From Bryoerythrophyllum caledonicum (taxonomy: Eukaryota; Streptophyta; Bryopsida; Pottiales; Pottiaceae): DNA of 64,000 bases. The position numbers and the translations under genes are program-made. How positions within the stretch are numbered: the stretch's first letter is position 1; each line of letters opens with the position of its first letter. Under the pieces are notes generated by a model, which did not search any database, had not been told where the DNA came from, and worked only from the letters and a program-made list of their open reading frames with translations. Positions 35,535-52,640 of this stretch are shown here, piece by piece. The DNA lies in assembly GCA_963971425.1 (NCBI GenBank), contig OZ020517.1:5086501-5150500 (forward strand), written 5' to 3'.

Positions 35535-36343
35535 TTAACCCCTAAAGGACCAACGTCCCCTTAAGGGACACTTTGAGTTTCAATTGAGTCCCTGAACCTC
35601 AAATTTTGGCATGATTTTTTGAGAATTTTGATTGAATGGACAACCTTTAACGGCTTTCTGTTGACATAGTTTTTTTAGAAATCCGACTTATGGTTTTAAA
35701 GTTACAAACATTTTTCAATAACATATACAAATAGTGCAACGGTTTAGTGTGACATATAACAAATAGTGAAGCAAAACTTTAATTAATTCTAAATTCAATA
35801 GAAATTTGAGTTTTTTTCCATTTAAAAAAAAGCCTTCTTAGAAAGAAAATGGAAATCTTTGCATCTACCATACGGATTTTTGAATTTTAAAAAGATGAAA
35901 AGGATATGATATGTGCAAAACTTGAAGTGTATTGTTAATTCTTAGCTCAAAGTTGCATTGCAGGATTTTTAAGGACATCTTCTATCCTTCTTCTACTTCT
36001 AAAATTTGGTGCACATGTGCCTAAAATGATCCTAATTGAGTTTAAATTAAAAAGTCACAGCCCGTAGTGCAAAAATTTGCCATAGAAGGTGGTCAAAGTT
36101 TGTTAAAGGTGTTTTGTGTGACCTCAAGAAGAGTTTATGTCTCACTTCAAAGGCTGATATCTTTTAATTTGTGTGGTCAAACTGAACAAAAATTTTACGA
36201 GACACACTTGTACAATTCTAATACAAGATCCTATGGAATGATATTTCAAAACTCTCTTTATTTGCATTTTGTGTTTTAATGTATTGAAAGTGGGAGCTTC
36301 AGTGAGTTTGGGTGCTAAAATGGCACAATCCTTTAGGGGTTAA
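35535..36343. mobile_element. TTAA-flanked non-autonomous element B (piggyBac-like)
   Basis: It begins TTAACCCCTAAAGGACC and ends TCCTTTAGGGGTTAA, a perfect 15-bp inverted repeat including the TTAA. It is 809 bp long and AT-rich, with no coding frame I credit. It shares its ends with the elements at 3,892 and 37,878. Confidence 0.65.
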
Positions 36344-36865
36344 ATCATCCTTTCATTCTTCTTTTAGTAACACTTTTGACAGTAAAGATAAATTGAGGGA
36401 TTAGAAGACCTCTAAATATAAAATCACAAGGTTAGTTTCATAATATATGAAATAGTTTCAATAATTCCTTGACATTTAATGGGCGTAGGTTTTAAGGAAT
36501 CATCATTAAATTCACAAGAGATTTTTTTTTTAGACTGAAAGGTCAAATCTTGGGTTCCATCTCCTATGCGATCTCCATTCCCATTGGTTAAAATCTTGAA
36601 ATATGACATAAAAACAAGAATTTTTCAATAGGTGAGAAGTTGTATGCTGCTTCTTTAAACGTGTAAGGACAACATTTGCAACCACGCTTGGAAGTTGCCA
36701 CGAGTAGGTACATTTCATTGCGACAGGGCTCCACATTATCTACATGGTGGGTGAAGGGAACGGATCCAAGGAACTTAAATTAGGCCACACATCAAACAAA
36801 GATGACGTATCCATCCATCAATTTGCAAACTACTCCAAAAGTGACCACATATGGACCTCTCATCC

Positions 36866-37552
36866 TTAACCTTTTAGTACCCAAGTCATGCTTCTCCAAA
36901 ACCAAGACATGTATTGATTTTTTTCTTTGAACTAACTTTGATGGATATATAATGCCTAATTTTAATATACAACCTTTCAAAACTAAACTCAAACTATGAC
37001 CCCAAGTTTGGGAAAAATTTGCACAACATCCAACGGTTGATGGAATAGAGTACAAAAATTCTTTGTAATTTTTTTTCACATGTGCACTATGTTGATAGCT
37101 AATTGACATATCATATGTGGGAAAAAAATTATACATGATTATTGATGACTTTATTTACTTCTGTCTACTTGATTGTATGCAAAAATGTTCCAAATTTATA
37201 CGAATTAAAACGGAAGTTTTGTATGCGATGAGAGAGATCAACAATTACAAAACAATGAAGAATCTCTTGAAGAAAAATTTCAATCAAAATTTAAGACCAA
37301 AATTATTTTGCATGTGTGTGAAATACAACAAAGTATGCACCATGGTATCAATTGCATTTTAGTGTATTCTGTGTTGTTATCCTAACTTTTCTATGAATTC
37401 CATCATGATCTGATTTTTGCAAAGTGTTCATGTGATATGTGCGCAAATATGCACTTCAAATATTACAACCTAATTCTTCATGGATTTCATGCAAATTGAA
37501 TCGTAACACTACCAGAGTCCCATTTTGGATCTTGTGGGCACTAAAGGGTTGA
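36866..37552. mobile_element. TTAA-flanked element F, 687 bp
   Basis: The left end is TTAACCTTTTAGTACCC. The right end, read inward, is TTCAACCCTTTAGTGCCC, with the right TTAA mutated to TTGAA. The terminal repeats agree at about 14 of 17 positions. It starts 520 bp right of element B and looks older. Confidence 0.45.
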
Positions 37553-37582
37553 ATTCTATACTCTTTCTGTCATACCCTACGT

Positions 37583-38105
37583 TTAATCCTTTAACAACAA
37601 GGCCTTGCACGAAACCCCCAAAAATCTACAACCGTAATAGATCAAACATGAGAAAAGCAAACAACATCTATACGGAGGATACATTTCATTGCTGATTTTT
37701 TTCACAGAAATCATTGTAGTTTATTGATGCCCAACCGATAGGAGATCAGGAAGACAAATTAGATGGAAGAAACCAAAGTGCATCGCCGATCTAACCAAAA
37801 CAAATCAATCCAATCTTTCAATCAGCGGTGGCTCTCCAAAAATTGGTCTTCTTGACGACTTTTTGGTCCCTTTGTCGTTAACCCCTAAAGGACCAAATAT
37901 ACATACGGGGTATAAGTCTTTCCACTTTAAATGAAATTATCTTTCAATCCGTGCAATCAAATTTCACAAAACGTTTTCCACTCATCTCATGTAAGTCCAA
38001 AAGAAGATCCTACGCCTACATTCTCAAAATGCTCTCCTCAGAGATTCATCAATGAAGTAGAAATTCCTCTAAAACGCCTCGGTCCCTTCGTTGTTAAAGG
38101 GTTAA
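37583..38105. mobile_element. Composite of two abutting TTAA elements (D and C)
   Basis: The outer ends match as an inverted repeat: TTAATCCTTTAACAACAAGG on the left, and TTAACCCTTTAACAACGAAGG (read inward) on the right. In the middle, at 37,878, another end TTAACCCCTAAAGGACC directly abuts GGTCCCTTTGTCG, sharing one TTAA. The left part is 299 bp, the same as element E. Either one element inserted into a TTAA in another's terminal repeat, or two copies sit head to tail. Confidence 0.5.
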
Positions 38106-39301
38106 CCCTAACATCTTCAAGAAGTGCCACGCATTCCAACTTTCCATGATCAGAAAGAGACCCCCTCTCCATCCTCTGCAAATATCATCATACTAATATT
38201 CTCACTCCTTGTCCCCAACGGTCAATGTAAGTTTAGGTGAGTTGTAAAAGTAAAAATAATAAAAAACATATGCTACCTCCCACGGCGGGTATCGCCTAGG
38301 TATCACATGATACCCGTTTCGCTTTTGTTTCATAGGGAAATAGAACGAACAGAAATCATCCACCGTCCCCAGCAAACGAAGCCGAGACAAATGATGATCG
38401 ACTCAAACAATGATCGAGTACCACATCAGCCGGATTCATATGCTGCCGGCGCGCACAACATCTACGGACGTCCCTAGATGCAGACGAAGCCCAGCATCTA
38501 CGAGAGAGAAGCGAAGAAGAATCTGTGAGCTTTGGAAGCAGACGAGACGGACGCGGCGAGCGAGCGAGCAAGAGAAAGAGAATACGGCAGCCATCGCTCC
38601 GGAACGCGCTCTCGACCGAGCGAGAGAGCTCCGGCCCGCGCGTGGGAGGGGATTGGACTCTCGCGGAGCTCGGTTGGGATTTGGGGCGATGGGTGGTTAG
38701 GGTTCAGGAGGGAGATGGTGTGACGCGCGGGCGGTTGCGGTGGCGGTTGCGGTTGCGGCGGTGGTTGGCGCTTTGCGAGGTACGGGCACCTGATTTGGCG
38801 ATGGATGTGTTGTCGAGGATTTTCCAGTTGCTTGTGCTCGGAGTTTCACGTTTGTAGCGAGGGCCGGGCGTGTTGGATGGCCCGTGATTGGTGTTGGTGG
38901 TGGGGTACGGTGCGGGGGGTTCTGGATTGGTGGAGTGGGTGTGATCGGGGCGATGGAGAGCGGGGGGCAGGTGTTTGCAATGTTTGAGGCGTCGGGAGTT
39001 CAGTTTGTGCCGCTACTGAATCTGATGGTTGGTGATTCGCGTGAGTCTCGGTGTGCGGGCGGGTTTTGAAGAGCCACCGCGATTGGAGATTTTGGGCCTC
39101 GTTTTTGTTTCCGTCTGTGTCGGTCGGTTTCGGGTGATGAGCTCATGAGAGCTTTTTCGTACAACGGGTGGCGCGCGTTTGAAGAGCCGTGCGACGTTGG
39201 TTTGAATTTCGTGTGTTTGTGCTATTGATGTCCAGGGTCCAGCAAGTGTAGTGAGTGACGTGAGGTCATCCGTTGGTGCGTGCAGTGGAACAGCGGACGC
39301 C
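38106..39301 (+). promoter_or_regulatory. Promoter and 5' leader of WD40 copy A
   Basis: From about 38,500 the sequence becomes GA- and CG-rich, typical of a transcribed leader. From about 38,690 to 39,170 it matches the inverted right-arm promoter only in patches (shared words TGGTTAGGGTT, CCTGATTTGGCGATGG, GAGTCTCGGTGT, CGTCTGTGTC), perhaps 65-75% alike. From 39,171 on, identity jumps to about 98%. TATA or initiator elements were not identified. Confidence 0.5.
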
Positions 39302-42300
39302 ATGGCTCATTTTCATGACGATGGACAGTACGTGGGCGACGAGTACATGGTGGTGGACTTTGAGGATGATGCCGAGGACCAGCTGCAGGCAGCTCGTGGC
39401 AGGAACTCGCTGGAGTCGGAGTCGGATGACGAATTCGACGTGGTGAGTAGGTTTGGTGTGGGTCTGTCGTAAATTCCAGGAGGTTACGGGTCCTTCGTGT
39501 CGTCGTAGTCCCTTGCGATGCTGGAACCGAGAGACTAAAGAGGTGTCGATGAGGCGTCCGTTGGCCGGTTTAGTTGGATGATGGTTGCAGTGGAGCGAAG
39601 GATCTTGGACAGGCGGTATTTAGCAGAGGAGGGCGTGCAATCTGTAAAGTGCAGAGCATATGAAGGGTTGTTGATTCGATTTTTTGAAAGGGGTTTGCGT
39701 GGAACGCATTTGTGTGCACGTGCAGATGAACAAACAGTCGACGGACACCACTGCGGCGCAAGCCCGGCGAGGGAAGGATATTCAAGGCATTCCATGGGAT
39801 CGGCTGCAGTTCACGAGGGAGAAGTACCGGGAAACCCGGCTACAGCAGTACAAGAATTACGTGAACCTGATTCAGCCGCATGATGAACTAGAGAAGGTGA
39901 GCGGTGGTGCCTGGTTCCGTGCTGCTGATACCTTGACAATGGTCGCGGACGAGAGTAAGTTGTCGTACATGCAATTCGTAGTCGGTCGATTGTGTGTGCG
40001 GTGCTGACACGGTGAGGTGGATGGCTTTTATGCGCACAGGAGTGCAAAGCGGTGGAGAAGGAGAAGGAGTTTTACCATTTCCGGCACAACACGAGATCCG
40101 TGAAGTCCACGATCGTCCATTTTCAGGTGAGCCGCTTTGTTTTTTGGGCCGTGTTCTGACGCTGTTGGTGGCCTGGAGTTGGTTGGTGCGGGATGCGCTG
40201 GACGTAGCATGTGCATGGGCTAGCATGGCAGAGGTTGCATGGTGGGCTTGTGGAGTGGTAGAGGTTTGGGACGGCGAGTATGCCGGGGCGATGGAGAGTA
40301 TGGTCCATATCTGAGTGGCGGTGTTATTTGTGGGTGGATGATGATCAGCTGCGCAACTTGGTGTGGGCGACCTCGAAGCACGATGTGTATCTGATGCACA
40401 GCTACTCGGTGATGCACTGGTCGCCGTTGACTGGGAAGGGGACGGAGGTGCTGAATGTTTCCGGCCCGGTGGTTCCGGCGTTGGAGGTAATTGCGTGTGC
40501 TACGTGCGATATTTGTGATCTTTGTGATCTTTTGCGGTTTCGGCGTTTTGGAGCATTGTTGTAAGGTATTGTGTGATAGAGAGTTCCGCTGTAGAGTCTT
40601 GAGAAGTTGGACAGTGGTCTGAGGCAATGTGTTGGGCTCTTCCTTTGCCGCCTTGTTCGGTTGTGGCAAGTCTCGGAGCAGTGAGATAGGGAGTTCCACT
40701 GTTGGGAGTGGTTGGGCAGGGCAATGGCATGTAGCGGATAGGCGTAGATGGTTTGATGTACTGGTCTTTTTATGAGCTACCATACTTTGCGTAGGGTCAG
40801 AGAACCCCGTGGCCCTATCAACATGGGTTGGGACGTGTTCAGATCAGCACCATGTGCGTGAAGCGCAACCTCCTTGTGGCGGGTGGATTTCAAGGCGAGA
40901 TGGTTTGCAAGGTAAGACGAGCGTCGGCCCAGTGAGTAGTTGATTTGGTTGTGCTGTGTAGAGAGGGCATGGGGAACTATTGTGTGTTGAAATGGACGTT
41001 TGCGCGAGGGTGATGGGCTAAGCACGTGATGTTGGTGTTTGGACAGAACCTGGATCGGCCGGGCGTGTCATACTGCGCGAAGATCACCCACGATGACAAT
41101 GCCATCACGAACGCCATCGATATCTACGACAACTGCAGGTACTTAGCGCGACGGGTTTTCTGTCTTTGCGAGCATGTTGAAGAGAAGTTTTTAGTTTTTT
41201 TCTTTTTTTCTGATTTTTAGATATTGGTTTGGTTGTTTCTTATGAAATATAGGCTGTGGCGAGCGCGTGGATTAATCGTTGGGATTGTGTGTGTTTGTTG
41301 TGGTGTGCAGTGGAGCGGTGCGATTGATGAGTTCGAACAATGATTCAGTTGTGCGCGTGTTCGAGTGCGAGAACTTCTCCGTGTTGAGTCGGTTTTACTT
41401 CCCGTGGGCTGTGAACGTACGACGCACATGCTGTCCTGTTTCGTTTGAGCGTCTCCCTTGGCCCTTTTTTGTTTTGGAAGTGTGGAGGGGTTTTGGGGTT
41501 TGGATGGGTTGCGTGGGGCGGGGTGTTGCACAATGCAGTGAGATGTTGACGAGGAGTGCTAATTGTCGGGTATGGTGGGGACGGTGCAGCATACCTCTGT
41601 GAGCCCCGATAGCAAAAGCGTGATAGTGGTGGGAGACAATGCCGACGGGCTTCTGGCTGATAGCCAAAGCGGCAAGGTAAAGGCGTGGCAAGCAAGGGAT
41701 CTGTTTGGTTTGGCTTTTGGATTGTTGATGAGGCGTGGAGATGAGTCGAATCGCGAACATGGCTGTTGATGGGTGGGAATCGAAGGTAGTGAGCTGATGA
41801 GAGCATGGTTGTTGGCATGATGACAGGTGATAGCAACCCTGAGGGGGCACCTGGATTACTCGTTTGCATCAGCTTGGCACCCGGACGGGCGTGTGTTCGC
41901 GACCGGAAACCAGGACACGACCTGCCGGCTTTGGGACACTCGGTATCTTCGGTCGTCTCTGGCAGTTCTGAAAGGGCGGATCGGCGCGATACGGTCGATA
42001 CGGTTCACGGGGGACGGGCGGTTCTTGGTGATGGCGGAGCCGGCAGATTTCGTGCACGTTTTCGACACGAAGCAGGAGTACGGTCATTGCCAGGAGATCG
42101 ACCTATTTGGGGAAGTGGCGGGAGTGTCTTTCAGTCCGGATTCGGAGTCCCTTTTCGTGGGGGTGGCGGACCGAACATACGGGAGCCTGCTGGAGTTCAA
42201 CCGAGGGCATGCGAACACGTACCTGGATTGCATCTTATAGACACCGTTTGGGCGCTCTGTCCACTGGTTGGATGACCGAGAAGAGCATGTGCGGCAGGAG

Positions 42301-42774
42301 GGCGTGACGCGTAGTACGAGCGGATCTGAGGTTTCGGATGACATGTTTGGCGGTGGAGTTGAGTGTGGGTATGGGGAGCGTGGGCGGGGCCAGTGTCTGG
42401 AATGACAGGCACAGGTAGGAAAGGTGCAAAGTCCGCGCCTGTTGTTTGGTGAGAGGTCGTTTGTGTGAATAGATGGGAAGGAGATGTATATTGAGAACGA
42501 CGAGCGGAGTTGGAGGGACAGACGGCATGGGATGTTAGAAGAAGTGTTGGTGATGCGGAAAGGTAATGGAAGACGTGGTTTGAGCCCGGCGTTGCAGTTG
42601 CCATTGCGAAGGGTGCAGAGGGGGTTTCCCCTTTGGGTCAGTGGATGATCGATGAATTGTGGGGACCATGGTTTAGCCGGTTCGTTTCGGAAGTACGCAA
42701 TGTAAATAAGCGAGTGTAATCTACACAGTTCCAGGTTTATTTTGGTGCTGAAGTGTACAGTTTCTTCACCTGAC
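39171..42774 (+). repeat. Left arm of a 3.6-kb inverted duplication
   Basis: It covers the WD40 gene body from the 5' UTR through all introns to the 3' UTR. The right arm is 46,492-50,148. Identity is about 98% by eye, introns included. A 3' UTR indel of about 55 bp near 42,615-42,645 is the main difference. The inner edges are sharp (CACCTGAC at 42,774, GTCAGGTG at 46,492). Confidence 0.92.
39302..42240 (+). CDS. WD40-repeat protein, copy A (C2A9.03-like family)
   Basis: Nine exons: 39302-39442, 39726-39896, 40040-40126, 40349-40486, 40795-40911, 41047-41138, 41311-41416, 41590-41676, 41827-42240, giving 450 residues with consistent phases. The N-terminus is acidic (MAHFHDDGQYVGDEYMVVDF, then ESESDDEFDV). 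The middle carries the conserved DIQGIPWDRLQFTREKYR and YHFRHNTRSVKSTIVHFQLR of a plant/fungal WD family. The blades follow: NLLVAGGFQGEMVC, LMSSNNDSVVRVF, HTSVSPDSKSVIVVGD, RVFATGNQDTTCRLWDTR and GVSFSPDSESLFVG. A beta-propeller scaffold is expected; the cellular role is not known to me. The start gives the family N-terminus and is identical in copy B. Short introns of 100-310 bp. It forms an inverted pair with the gene at 47,082-50,017. Confidence 0.92.
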
Positions 42775-43124
42775 CGCGACATCGTTGTTCATAGTTTCTT
42801 GGATGGCTAGCTGCCAAGCATTTATCAATTTCTCTGACATTACATGTAGTGTATTGTTTTCATTTCTATTTGCGATGGCGTCTTCGTTTGCTTCTATGTT
42901 CAAGACTCTAGGGCGGAAGTCTCTATGACGGATCTGTTTTTGCTTTTTCTTTTCTGTCCTCTTAGGAATGACTTTTAGGATAACCCTTTTCTAATCTAGA
43001 GTATAATCTCCAGTTTAACTCTTATTTTGTCCGCAGAAGTGCCAGCTTTTATTAAAGTAGTAAAACCTCGTTGTTATACATACTGTAGTTGTAGATAGCA
43101 TTCCATAACTTATCTGTTTTGTCA

Positions 43125-46283
<3,159 letters not shown>

Positions 46284-46491
46284 GACAATTCTGAACAAGG
46301 TGGTGCAGTAGACATTCGAGTAGACAAAACGGTAGACAGATCAAACCTACTCGCTACACTCATATAAACTGCACGCTCCTTCTAATAAAAAAAGATCACA
46401 TCTAATCATAACAAATTGTCGAAGTCTCCAAAAAGCGATCTCTAAACCAATCATTGACACAGTCCTCCAAACTCACAAAAGAAGCAAAGTT

Positions 46492-49400
46492 GTCAGGTGA
46501 AGAAACTGTACACTTCAGCACCAAAATAAACCTGGAACTGTGTAGATTACACTCGCTTATTTACATTGCGTACTTCCGAAACGAACCGGCTAAACCATGG
46601 TCCCCACAATTCATCGATCATCCACTGACACCTGAAACATTCCTCACCCCTCACTACACACCTCCCAAAGGGAAACCCCCCACTGATCCCCACAAGGAGT
46701 CAACTGTTCCCTTCGCAATGACAACTGCAACGCCGGGCTCAAACCACGTCTTCCATTACCTTTCCGCATCACCAACACTTCTTCTAACATCCCATGCCGT
46801 CTGTCCCTCCAACTCCGCTCGTCGTTCTCAATATACATCTCCTTCCCATCTATTCACACAAACGACCTCTCACCAAACAACAGGCGCGGACTTTGCACCT
46901 TTCCTACCTGTGCCTGTCATTCCAGACACTGGCCCCGCCCACGCTCCCCATACCCACACTCAACTCCACCGCCAAACATGTCATCCGAAACCTCAGATCC
47001 GCTCGTACTACGCGTCACGCCCTCCTGCCGCACATGCTCTTCTCGGTCATCCAACCAGTGGACAGAGCGCCCAAACGGTGTCTATAAGATGCAATCCAGG
47101 TACGTGTTCGCATGCCCTCGGTTGAACTCCAGCAGGCTCCCGTATGTTCGGTCCGCCACCCCCACGAAAAGGGACTCCGAATCCGGACTGAAAGACACTC
47201 CCGCCACTTCCCCAAATAGGTCGATCTCCTGGCAATGACCGTACTCCTGCTTCGTGTCGAAAACGTGCACGAAATCTGCCGGCTCCGCCATCACCAAGAA
47301 CCGCCCGTCCCCCGTGAACCGTATCGACCGTATCGCGCCGATCCGCCCTTTCAGAACTGCCAGAGACGACCGAAGATACCGAGTGTCCCAAAGCCGGCAG
47401 GTCGTGTCCTGGTTTCCGGTCGCGAACACACGCCCGTCCGGGTGCCAAGCTGATGCAAACGAGTAATCCAGGTGCCCCCTCAGGGTTGCTATCACCTGTC
47501 ATCATGCCAACAACCATGCTCTCATCAGCTCACTACCTTCGATTCCCACCCACCAACAACCATGTTCGCGCTTCGACTCATCTCCACGCCTCATCAACAA
47601 TCCAAAAGCCAAACCAAACAGATCCCTTGCTTGCCACGCCTTTACCTTGCCGCTTTGGCTATCAGCCAGAAGCCCGTCGGCATTGTCTCCCACCACTATC
47701 ACGCTTTTGCTATCGGGGCTCACAGAGGTATGCTGCACCGTCCCCACCATACCCGACAATTAGCACTCCTCGTCAACATCTCACTGCATTGTGCAACACC
47801 CCGCCCCACGCAACCCATCCAAACCCCAAAACCCCCCCACACTTCCAAAACAAAAGGCCAACGGAGACGCTCAAACGAAACAGGACAGCATGTGCGTCGT
47901 ACGTTCACAGCCCACGGGAAGTAAAACCGACTCAACACGGAGAAGTTCTCGCACTCGAACACGCGCACAACTGAATCATTGTTCGAACTCATCAATCGCA
48001 CCGCTCCACTGCACACCACAACAAACACACACAATCCCAACGATTAATCCACGCGCTCGCCACAGCCTATATTTCATAAGAAACAACCAAACCAATATCA
48101 AAAAAATCAGAAAAAAAGAAAAAAACTAAAAACTTCTCTTCAACATGCTCGCAAAGACCGACTACCCGTCGCACTCGGTACCTGCAGTTGTCGTAGATAT
48201 CGATGGCGTTCGTGATGGCATTGTCATCGTGGGTGATCTTCGCGCAGTATGACACGCCCGGCCGATCCAGGTTCTGTCCAAACACCAACATCACGTGCTT
48301 AGCCCATCACCCTCGCGCAAACGTCCATTTCAACACACAATAGTTCCCCATGCCCTCTCTACACAGCACAACCAAATCAACTACTCACTGGGCCGACGCT
48401 CGTCTTACCTTGCAAACCATCTCGCCTTGAAATCCACCCGCCACAAGGAGGTTGCGCTTCACGCACATGGTGCTGATCTGAACACGTCCCAACCCATGTT
48501 GATAGGGCCACGGGGTTCTCTGACCCTACGCAAAGTATGGTAGCTCATAAAAAGACCAGTACATCAAACCATCTACGCCTATCCGCTACATGCCATTGCC
48601 CTGCCCAACCACTCCCAACAGTGGAACTCCCTATCTCACTGCTCCGAGACTTGCCACAACCGAACAGGCGGCAGAGGAAGAGCCCAACACATTGCCTCAG
48701 ACCACTGTCCAACTTCTCAAGACTCTACAGCGGAACTCTCTATCACACAATACCTTCCAACAATGCCCCAAAACGCCGAAACCGCAAAAGATCACAAAGA
48801 TCACAAATATCGCACGTAGCACACGCAATTACCTCCAACGCCGGAACCACCGGGCCGGAAACATTCAGCACCTCCGTCCCCTTCCCAGTCAACGGCGACC
48901 AGTGCATCACCGAGTAGCTGTGCATCAGATACACATCGTGCTTCGAGGTCGCCCACACCAAGTTGCGCAGCTGATCATCATCCACCCACAAATAACACCG
49001 CCACTCAGATATGGACCATACTCTCCATCGCCCCGGCGTACTCGCCGTCCCAAACCTCTACCACTCCACAAGCCCACCATGCAACCTCTGCCATGCTAGC
49101 CCATGCACATGCTACGTCCAGCGCATCCCGCGCCAACCAACTCCAGGCCACCAACAGCGTCAGAACACGGCCCAAAAAACAAAGCGGCTCACCTGAAAAT
49201 GGACGATCGTGGACTTCACGGATCTCGTGTTGTGCCGGAAATGGTAAAACTCCTTCTCCTTCTCCACCGCTTTGCACTCCTGTGCGCATAAAAGCCATCC
49301 ACCTCACCGTGTCAGCACCGCACACACAATCGACCGACTACGAATTGCATGTACGACAACTTACTCTCGTCCGCGACCATTGTCAAGGTATCAGCAGCAC

Positions 49401-50148
49401 GGAACCAGGCACCACCGCTCACCTTCTCTAGTTCATCATGCGGCTGAATCAGGTTCACGTAATTCTTGTACTGCTGTAGCCGGGTTTCCCGGTACTTCTC
49501 CCTCGTGAACTGCAGCCGATCCCATGGAATGCCTTGAATATCCTTCCCTCGCCGGGCTTGCGCCGCAGTGGTGTCCGTCGACTGTTTGTTCATCTGCACG
49601 TGCACACAAATGCGTTCCACGCAAACCCCTTTCAAAAAATCGAATCAACAACCCTTCATATGCTCTGCACTTTACAGATTGCACGCCCTCCTCTGCTAAA
49701 TACCGCCTGTCCAAGATCCTTCGCTCCACTGCAACCATCATCCAACTAAACCGGCCAACGGACGCCTCATCGACACCTCTTCAGTCTCTCGGTTCCAGCA
49801 TCGCAAGGGACTACGACGACACGAAGGACCCGTAACCTCCTGGAATTTACGACAGACCCACACCAAACCAACTCACCACGTCGAATTCGTCATCCGACTC
49901 CGACTCCAGCGAGTTCCCGCCACGAGCTGCCTGCAGCTGGTCCTCGGCATCATCCTCAAAGTCCACCACCATGTACTCGTCGCCCACGTACTGTCCATCG
50001 TCATGAAAATGAGCCATGGCGTCCGCTGTTCCACTGCACGCACCAACAAATGACCTCACGTCACTCACTACACTTGCTGGACCCTGGACATCAATAGCAC
50101 AAACACACGAAATTCAAACCAACGTCGCACGGCTCTTCAAACGCGCGC
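46492..50148 (-). repeat. Right arm of the inverted duplication
   Basis: Mirror of 39,171-42,774; paired positions sum to 89,319-89,322 over most of the length. Beyond 50,148 similarity to the left flank falls sharply to patchy matches. Inside 46,492 there is no visible match. Confidence 0.92.
47082..50017 (-). CDS. WD40-repeat protein, copy B (C2A9.03-like family)
   Basis: Minus-strand mirror of copy A, with exons 50017-49877, 49593-49423, 49279-49193, 48970-48833, 48525-48409, 48273-48182, 48008-47903, 47732-47646, 47495-47082. The protein is again 450 residues. The one difference I found is Arg34 in copy A versus Gly34 here (AARGRNS / AARGGNS). All splice sites are kept, so both copies look functional. 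The promoter side (50,150-50,800) differs strongly from that of copy A, so expression could differ although the products are nearly the same. Confidence 0.92.
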
Positions 50149-51429
<1,281 letters not shown>

Positions 51430-52640
51430 AGAACGAGCGAAGGGAGTTCTCGGTGTTGTAAAAAAGTGTCAAAAATTGGAGTCATTGGAGAATCAAATTG
51501 AAAAAGAAATACAATTACCCAAGCACTTTGTTGTAAACAACATTGCACATTATTTTATCCTCTCCATGTGATTTTCCTTCCAAAAGCACCAAAACGTTTT
51601 TGGAAGTAGTGGCACACGAAAATGAAACATACAATTTTCCATGTGAGAAAACTTCATTGTTCATGTAGATATTAACTTTTGAAAGCATTTGTCCTTGTAA
51701 CTTTGTTGATGGTCATGGCATACGCAACATGCATTGGAAATAGCTTCTAGTGTGTAAGAAAAGCAAGTGCGGCGTTCTCAATGATGAAAGAAATGTGAGG
51801 TATAAATGCAACGTACCTCGCATGATCACTTATAAAGACTCCCCCTCAATTACTTAAGCCAAACAACGGCAAACAATGAGTCTGGTGCCATTCCATAATA
51901 TGTTTAATGGATTTAACTTATGCAAAAGCATTTCTAGTGTACCAACTTTAAGCATAAGCTCATGATATGGCCACCTACTAACTTCCAGCATAATCAAAAA
52001 CTCGAATGGAATCACATTGGCGCCATCTTCATTGTCCAAATTGTCAACGCTTAAGAGAATTTGACTTGCCCCACGTACCATGTTAAGCACAACAACGTTG
52101 ATTTTTGCCACATCTTTGTTGCTTGTCGCAAGAATAGCGAGACTACTAAAAAGGTTCCTTCCAGCAAGACAAATAGCAATTACAAATAAATTGCGTCGAT
52201 CAAGTACTTCGTAGTCTACTAAGGCAATACCATATTGAATAGACATTAAACATAATCTTACTTAACTTCATCTAGCTTGCCTTCTCCAATTGCCAAAAGC
52301 CAATCCGAAAACATCCAATTTTTTAATTTAGCAAGCGCTATAGAGATTGCAACGACATGCATATTTTGACGTTAGGTGCACACTTCAACGTGATCCCATA
52401 GGTAAGACTCCCTAATTGAAGATGCAACAATGTCTAGCTGCAAACCCTTCTAAACAACAAGTAGAACTTGTTTGAAATTGTCGCATATTACGAAAGTAAT
52501 TTCTCTAAAGGGTACATATTGCTTGGTTATGTTGTAGTGCATACAATCAACAACTTCAAAAGCAAGCTCGTTGACCACTGACGTCTTGAACTAGAGATTG
52601 AGCTTTGTACGTTGTATCAATTTTGGCAAGTCACTTTGTC
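51430..52640 (-). pseudogene. Decayed Helitron/PIF1-type helicase fragment
   Basis: On the minus strand, in more than one frame, the sequence follows the C-terminal half of a Helitron helicase: FREITFVICDNFKQVLLVV (like GGDFRQVLPVV), then IPFEFLIMLEVSRWPYHELMLKVGTLEMLLHKLNPLNILWNGTRLIV-type sequence (like LPPHELKLKVGAPVMLLRNLNP..GLCNGTRL), then FPMHVAYAMTINK (like FPVRLAFAMTINKSQGQT). Several stops and frameshifts show that it is dead. The Rep domain and element ends were not found. The 130-codon frame at 51,854-52,246 is the best-kept part. Confidence 0.7.

Noticed and set aside
38095-38115. Telomere-like TTAACCCTAAC
   Set aside because: Single short match formed by the end of a TTAA element; no tandem TTTAGGG array.
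39535-42782. Many 60-230-codon frames on the strand opposite to the WD40 genes
   Set aside because: They are GC-driven shadows of WD40 exons and introns, mirrored in both arms, with no domain.
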